A stretch of DNA of 9,566 bases. It comes from Armatimonadota bacterium. GTDB taxonomy: Bacteria > Armatimonadota > Abditibacteriia > CG2-30-59-28. Made by a program: the position numbers and the translations under genes. The notes beneath the pieces are model-generated. The model ran no database searches and was not told the origin of the DNA. It saw nothing but the letters and a program-made list of their open reading frames with translations. Positions within the stretch are counted from its first letter, which is position 1. The number at the start of each line of letters is the position of its first letter. Shown here one piece after another: positions 5,846-9,566 of this stretch. Location: assembly GCA_016199605.1 (NCBI GenBank), contig JACQGJ010000411.1, positions 1-9,566 of the forward strand, written 5' to 3'.

Positions 5846-7459
5846 CTACGCCTCCTGGTTGTCAAAAACAAAACCGTACAGAAAGGCCCGTTTCAGATAG
5901 AACCTGACTTTCTTCGCTCCCTTCGGAGCCTTGTCGCCGCCGGTCCACTTCACCCACAACGCTCGATGGTCGCCTCTTAACGGAGGACAATCATCGCGCG
6001 CGAACCCAGGCAGGGGATCACCTTGTGCATCCAGAACCTCCACCTGCATATAGCCTTCGTTGCGTCCCGGCTTGCTCGACTTCTTCGCAGGACGGGTCGT
6101 GAGGTTGACACGCAACGTTTTGCCCGCCAGATCAGCGGGTTGGGTAACGGCCATGCCGACGGTCGGGCCGCCAGCGCTTGATACAAGCGCGTACAATCGG
6201 TCGAAGGTCCATGAGGCCCGGCAAAGCGCGCTGTTGAACGGCAGGAAATGCGCGCCGTGGTCGATGACCGAGTCGAGGTAGTTAACCTCCACAGACGGCG
6301 CCCGGGTATCAGAAAGCTGCCGGTGAAGGCCCTCGGTGCCGCCGAAGTAGGTGTAGAGCCGTCCATCAATGACCTGCAGATACTGGCTTTGCCAAATCAT
6401 CCCTCCCCCGTAGTCTCCGATTGGCGGGTTTGGCAGGCACGGCGTCCTGTCCGGGAACCACCACCGGCTCCCGTCTCGCGACGCGGCAAACCTGATGTCA
6501 AGAGTCTGTGATATCGGGAGGTACATGGTGACCGTGGCGATGTATCCCCCCGGCACCTTCAGTGGGATGCACTCCTGATACTGCGTGTCACGATGGTCAC
6601 GCTCGTCCGCGGTCAGGAGCATGTTTTCGTCCCTTGTCCATGTCTCGCCGTCAGGGCTTGTTGCGTGGTAGCAGCTTCGGCGCGGGCAGTCCTCGTAGAC
6701 CGGCACATGGTCGGTCGCTTGCCTCTCAGCACCAAGCCGGTAATATGAAACGTACTTCACAGCCGGGGGCTCCTCGCCCGGCAGCACGGGGAACGGAGTT
6801 AGAGCGCCTCCGACCCGATATATGAAGCACAGGTCACCAATCATCGGCCCGCCCAGCTTCCCTCCGATCTGCTCCCACTTCCTGCCGTCCCTGGAGCGGT
6901 ACCTGTAGTAGCCGTTGCCTTCAGGGGGCATGCCATGGACCGCGGGACACCAATGCTCCCTGAGCGCAACCATTTCGTACGGCCATTCGGCATTCTCGGG
7001 ATCGATCATGATTGACGAGTACCCCGAAGTCCCGTGGACAAGGTCAAAGATGATGTTTGTTTTGTCGTATCCACCGAATTGCACGTTGTCCAGTTCCGGC
7101 CGGGTCCAGTGGACGCCATCCTCGCTCTCAAACAGGCATATTCTTCGAGTGGCGGCGTTTTCCGATGCCCACGGTTTTGTGTTCTCCGGTTGATTCTCCG
7201 GGAACTCCTCCGGCTCGGTACACACGACATACGCCTTCCACTTCCCGTTTATCGGGTCCTGGAGCACCGAACTATGGACCCCGACTCCGCCGCGGTCCCA
7301 CGGCATCTCGCCCTCAATCAGGGGATTCTCAGGATCAAGCTCCCCCTGTTCCACACGCCACGCAACCAGGTTGAGGTCGCTGAAGTCGTCCGGCATCATC
7401 AGCGGCATACGCGAAGGTGTAGAGGCAGTTTCCCGAGGGGTCGGGACAACTTTAGACAT
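5846..7459 (-). CDS. Propeller protein A (GH32/GH43-like, Asp-box containing)
   Basis: A 537-residue protein with a polar, Thr/Pro-rich N-terminal tail (1-25), a beta-propeller (about 30-420) and a C-terminal beta-sandwich (about 430-537). Four Asp-box-like motifs stand at similar spacing to propeller B: SEDGVHW 112-118, SRDGRKW 189-195, SPDGETW 268-274, SRDGSRW 327-333. A DPINGKWKAY segment at 68-77 resembles the 'RDP' strand of GH32-type propellers, and YQEC at 294-297 resembles their 'ECP' motif, whose Glu is the acid/base in GH32. The classic WMNDPN nucleophile motif of GH32 is absent, so sucrose/fructan activity is not claimed. No signal peptide, so cytoplasmic. AAAGGA at 7467-7472 is 7 bases from the ATG. 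The last codons contain the aminotransferase's ribosome-binding site, so the two are likely translated together. It may hydrolyse or bind a glycan fragment; substrate unknown. Confidence 0.78.
   Translation of the reverse strand: MSKVVPTPRETASTPSRMPLMMPDDFSDLNLVAWRVEQGELDPENPLIEGEMPWDRGGVGVHSSVLQDPINGKWKAYVVCTEPEEFPENQPENTKPWASENAATRRICLFESEDGVHWTRPELDNVQFGGYDKTNIIFDLVHGTSGYSSIMIDPENAEWPYEMVALREHWCPAVHGMPPEGNGYYRYRSRDGRKWEQIGGKLGGPMIGDLCFIYRVGGALTPFPVLPGEEPPAVKYVSYYRLGAERQATDHVPVYEDCPRRSCYHATSPDGETWTRDENMLLTADERDHRDTQYQECIPLKVPGGYIATVTMYLPISQTLDIRFAASRDGSRWWFPDRTPCLPNPPIGDYGGGMIWQSQYLQVIDGRLYTYFGGTEGLHRQLSDTRAPSVEVNYLDSVIDHGAHFLPFNSALCRASWTFDRLYALVSSAGGPTVGMAVTQPADLAGKTLRVNLTTRPAKKSSKPGRNEGYMQVEVLDAQGDPLPGFARDDCPPLRGDHRALWVKWTGGDKAPKGAKKVRFYLKRAFLYGFVFDNQEA
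5851..5856 (-). promoter_or_regulatory. Ribosome-binding site of the aminotransferase, inside the end of propeller A
   Basis: A perfect AGGAGG lies 8 bases before the aminotransferase ATG and within the last sense codons of propeller A (Gln-Glu-Ala). With only three bases between stop and start, terminating ribosomes can reinitiate directly, which suggests translational coupling and matched amounts of the two proteins. Confidence 0.85.
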
Positions 7460-7510
7460 AGCGTTTTCCTTTCATCTTCAATGGTCTGTTCATCACATTC
7501 CCTCTATGGG

Positions 7511-8233
7511 TCAGTTTGCCTGAAGGGTCGATTCATCGCGCCACGGCGCAATGCTTTGTTCCAGCGCCTTTGTTTCCAGAGCAAGACCGGAACAGTTGGA
7601 GGCGAGCACCTCAAAGATCCTGTTGGCCACAAGGCGGTGGCCGAGGTCGTTCCCATGCAGGCCGTCATGGTGAACCAGCCAATCGGCCTCCCGATATGAC
7701 GACAGCAGATCCACAAACAAACAATCATTCTCTTCAGCAACTTGTTTGATCGTGAAGTTATAGCGCCGAAACACGTCCTGATCGGCATGCCTAAAGGGCG
7801 AAGTAAAAGCGGTGAGATCGGACATGTAATACATGCCAAGCAGGACAATCAGCGGTTGAATCTGTTCCCGAATTCGCTGAATCAAGAGATGCAGGTCTTC
7901 GCGAAATAGCTCGACGGGTGTTCCCGCAGCCGCGTCACAGGCGCCATGGGCCATCACCAGCAAATCGGGATGGTTATCAATGACGTGTTCTTGCAGACGT
8001 TCACTGGCCGAGGGTTTACCGCTGTATGGGTACAGCGGGCTCCGGGGCGAGATGAGATTGGCTCCAATCCCCGCGTTGATCAAATGGACGGGAACCCGCT
8101 GAAACTCATTGATCAGGCAAGTAAGCTGCTTGGCCCAGCAGCGCTCACGGCAACTGGACCATCCGCCGGCGGTGATACTATCTCCCATAGTCACCAGGGC
8201 TCTGATTTCCTTGTCCCACCAATCACGTTTCAA
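7511..8233 (-). CDS. SGNH/GDSL-family hydrolase with Cys in block III
   Basis: A 240-residue SGNH hydrolase, likely a carbohydrate O-acyl esterase in this setting. Block I is MGDSITAGG (nucleophile S19). Block II is NAGIGAN at 53-59, with Gly55 in the oxyanion hole. Block III, normally GxND, reads GACD at 97-100, so the oxyanion Asn is replaced by Cys99. Block V is DGLHGNDLGH at 190-199, with D190 and H193 completing the triad. No signal peptide, so it probably deacylates imported fragments in the cytoplasm. The start is TTG at 8231-8233: an in-frame TAG lies two codons upstream, AAGGAA at 8240-8245 is well placed, and the next ATG (M16) would remove the strand before the nucleophile. A 51-base gap with nothing recognisable separates it from propeller A. 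The Asn-to-Cys change could lower or alter activity; a plant-type lipase reading is less likely given the neighbours. Confidence 0.85.
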   Translation of the reverse strand: MKRDWWDKEIRALVTMGDSITAGGWSSCRERCWAKQLTCLINEFQRVPVHLINAGIGANLISPRSPLYPYSGKPSASERLQEHVIDNHPDLLVMAHGACDAAAGTPVELFREDLHLLIQRIREQIQPLIVLLGMYYMSDLTAFTSPFRHADQDVFRRYNFTIKQVAEENDCLFVDLLSSYREADWLVHHDGLHGNDLGHRLVANRIFEVLASNCSGLALETKALEQSIAPWRDESTLQAN

Positions 8234-8316
8234 GTGCTATTCCTTTTTGGCGCAGAGAGCACAGAGACATCCATTTCTGATCGTTGACTTGCGATTTTTG
8301 ATTTGAAGAAACCTGC
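8234..8316. other. Repeat-like low-complexity spacer
   Basis: The largest gap in the window (83 bases). On the minus strand it holds an A-rich segment around 8287-8306 (AAATCAAAAATCGCAAGTC) and a CTCTGTG/CTCTCTGCG near-duplication at about 8252-8267. Both resemble short intergenic repeat types I associate with uncultured bacteria, but only single degenerate copies are present here. No promoter or terminator is convincing: there is no stable hairpin with a T-run. Confidence 0.4.
8240..8245 (-). promoter_or_regulatory. Ribosome-binding site supporting the TTG start of the SGNH hydrolase
   Basis: AAGGAA 6 bases before the TTG codon. It decides the start because the frame closes with TAG just upstream of TTG and no ATG is available before residue 16. 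Confidence 0.7.
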
Positions 8317-9566
8317 TCAATTGAAGCGCAGATATATCTCCGCACATTCCTCAACTCCCTCGATGAGGACGGTCTCCCGGTCAGCGTCATAAGTCCCACC
8401 CTCCACGGACACTGCCCTTTTCCCCCGGGGATGCGGCAGTCGTATCTCGACTCGTTTGGGCTTTCGCTTGGGGTCGCAGAGGATCTTGGCCCCGATCAGT
8501 CCTTGGTCCACCCTCGATTCCACCTCCAGCGATAAGGGCCCGAAATAGCTCCCCACTTTGTCGAGCTTGATGCGCTTGCCATTTTCGAACCACGCCCGAG
8601 GCACCCCCTGCAACAACTTCAGTGTTTCACCGTCTTCCAGGTAAAGCATCCATCGCGTCTGCATGAGGAACTCGGCTTCCTCGTGCGTTTTGTGGGGGCT
8701 TTCGTGATAGAAGTGTTCCCAGAACGAATAGATCTCGCGGTCGGCCATGCTCGCCATCGTGTTGTAGTAGGCTTTCAGGAACCTCTTCACTTCGCCGCGT
8801 CGAAGGTGGAGGAGCGGATGCTGGCTGTAATAGGGCTGGCTCGCGCAGACGTTGCGCGAGAACATCAGCTCGCTGAGGTAGTCAAGCATCAGTCCTGTCG
8901 CTTGTTCGCCCGGATCGAGAATCCCGAGCGAGGCCAAGTGAATCGGGCCGATAATGTCATCTCTCGCCGTCATCGATCCATGCGTCCACCAGTTCCCCCC
9001 GTCCGTGAAGAGGCACTTCGGTCCGCAGGAACCGGCCCAGGGCCCCGACGTTGGAGACCATGTGCCGTCCCCTAAAGGAACAACCGGCCCCCGCGCCAGC
9101 GACTCAAAGAAGGCCGCGCGAAGATCCGCCCTGAAGCTCTCGGCGTGCGCCCGTAGACGCCTCGACTCAGAAAGATCGGTTTTCTCAAGCATTTCCGCCG
9201 CGCGGGCCAACCCGACGCAAGCGTAAGCGTTAAGCATGAAGATCCTCTCATGATCTTTGGGGTCAGCAACCTGCCCCTCCATCATGCCATAGCCTCGACC
9301 ACGAAGATCTTCCTTCAGATTGCGCGCGCGCCAGTTGAGAAGGAAGTCGCAAGACTTGAGGACCTTCGAGGCGATCTGCTTGACCCAGTCGTCGTCACGA
9401 GTGTAGCGGTAGTGTTCGCCGAGGGCAAAGAGCACACAGCCGGTGTCCAGCATATACCCGGTGAAGTTCTGCATGAAACCATCCTCATGCTCCTTCTCCA
9501 GGAAGTAAGTCATGGCTCTTCGAGCTACGTCGTGCCACCCCATCGAATCGAAGTAATGGATATTCA
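8317..9566 (-). CDS. Six-hairpin (alpha/alpha-barrel) glycosidase-like protein, 5' end missing
   Basis: The frame is open to the right edge (the visible chain begins N-I-H-Y-F-D-S before the first internal Met at 9543), so the true start lies outside the window; 415 residues are visible. The first 300 or so residues alternate amphipathic helices with loops rich in Trp, Tyr and acidic residues, as in six-hairpin glycosidases (GH78, GH95, GH127 and relatives). Acidic loops that may carry catalysis include MLDTG at 31-35, MMEGQVADP at 87-95 and WEHFYHESPHKTHEE at 275-289 (numbered from the first visible Met). The segment LLQGVPRAWFENGKRI near 310-325 followed by FGPLSLEVES matches the barrel-to-beta-sandwich junction seen in these families, and the last 80 residues are a beta domain. 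Exact family and substrate are not assigned; whether it has a signal peptide cannot be seen. It is the most upstream gene visible in the operon. Confidence 0.75.
   Translation of the reverse strand, partial: NIHYFDSMGWHDVARRAMTYFLEKEHEDGFMQNFTGYMLDTGCVLFALGEHYRYTRDDDWVKQIASKVLKSCDFLLNWRARNLKEDLRGRGYGMMEGQVADPKDHERIFMLNAYACVGLARAAEMLEKTDLSESRRLRAHAESFRADLRAAFFESLARGPVVPLGDGTWSPTSGPWAGSCGPKCLFTDGGNWWTHGSMTARDDIIGPIHLASLGILDPGEQATGLMLDYLSELMFSRNVCASQPYYSQHPLLHLRRGEVKRFLKAYYNTMASMADREIYSFWEHFYHESPHKTHEEAEFLMQTRWMLYLEDGETLKLLQGVPRAWFENGKRIKLDKVGSYFGPLSLEVESRVDQGLIGAKILCDPKRKPKRVEIRLPHPRGKRAVSVEGGTYDADRETVLIEGVEECAEIYLRFN

Noticed and set aside
4541..5980. Long open frame on the plus strand (479 codons) opposite the aminotransferase
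   Set aside because: It crosses the ends of three minus-strand genes, shows no motif, and its length is explained by codon bias of the GC-rich opposite strand.
5846..7459. True GH32 fructosidase/invertase
   Set aside because: The WMNDPN nucleophile motif is missing; only weaker DP- and EC-like resemblances are seen, so the call is limited to GH32/GH43-like propeller.
7034..7699. Plus-strand open frame of 221 codons spanning the propeller A / SGNH junction
   Set aside because: It lies antisense across two well-supported genes and the gap between them, with no recognisable domain.

Overview
The window carries eight genes, all on the minus strand and tightly packed. The gaps between them are about 3 to 83 bases, so it reads as one long operon transcribed from right to left. 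No rRNA, tRNA, transposase, phage or CRISPR element is visible. Composition is moderately GC-rich. The gene mix is many predicted glycan-active proteins of poorly named families, an SGNH esterase, a class III aminotransferase and intergenic short tandem repeats. That fits an uncultured polysaccharide-degrading bacterium of the Planctomycetota, Verrucomicrobiota, Lentisphaerota, Armatimonadota or Hydrogenedentota type. This placement is inference from style only; no marker gene is present.

Layout in transcription order (right to left). (1) A six-hairpin (alpha/alpha-barrel) glycosidase-like protein, cut by the right edge (8317-9566). (2) An 83-base spacer with low-complexity repeat-like sequence. 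(3) An SGNH/GDSL hydrolase that starts at TTG and has Cys in place of the usual block III Asn (7511-8233). (4) Propeller protein A, with GH32/GH43-like and Asp-box features (5846-7459). (5) A glutamate-1-semialdehyde-aminomutase-like PLP enzyme starting 3 bases later (4580-5842). (6) An unrecognised 140-residue beta-rich protein (4138-4560). (7) A seven-unit heptamer tandem repeat running into the gene 6 stop codon (4093-4141). (8) Propeller protein B, a paralogue of A (2488-4077). (9) An exported GH42-like clan GH-A glycosidase (188-2467). (10) The start of another exported protein resembling the N-terminus of DUF4838/alpha-glucuronidase-like proteins, cut by the left edge (1-123).

Together these look like a saccharide-utilisation locus: exported enzymes cut a glycan outside the cytoplasm, the SGNH enzyme removes acyl groups, and the propeller and six-hairpin proteins act on the fragments. 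The unusual part is the PLP aminotransferase between the two propeller paralogues, its start closely coupled to propeller A. It may point to an amino-sugar or keto-sugar step. This core (propeller A, aminotransferase, small beta protein, propeller B) is the best candidate here for an undescribed system, but its substrate cannot be read from sequence.
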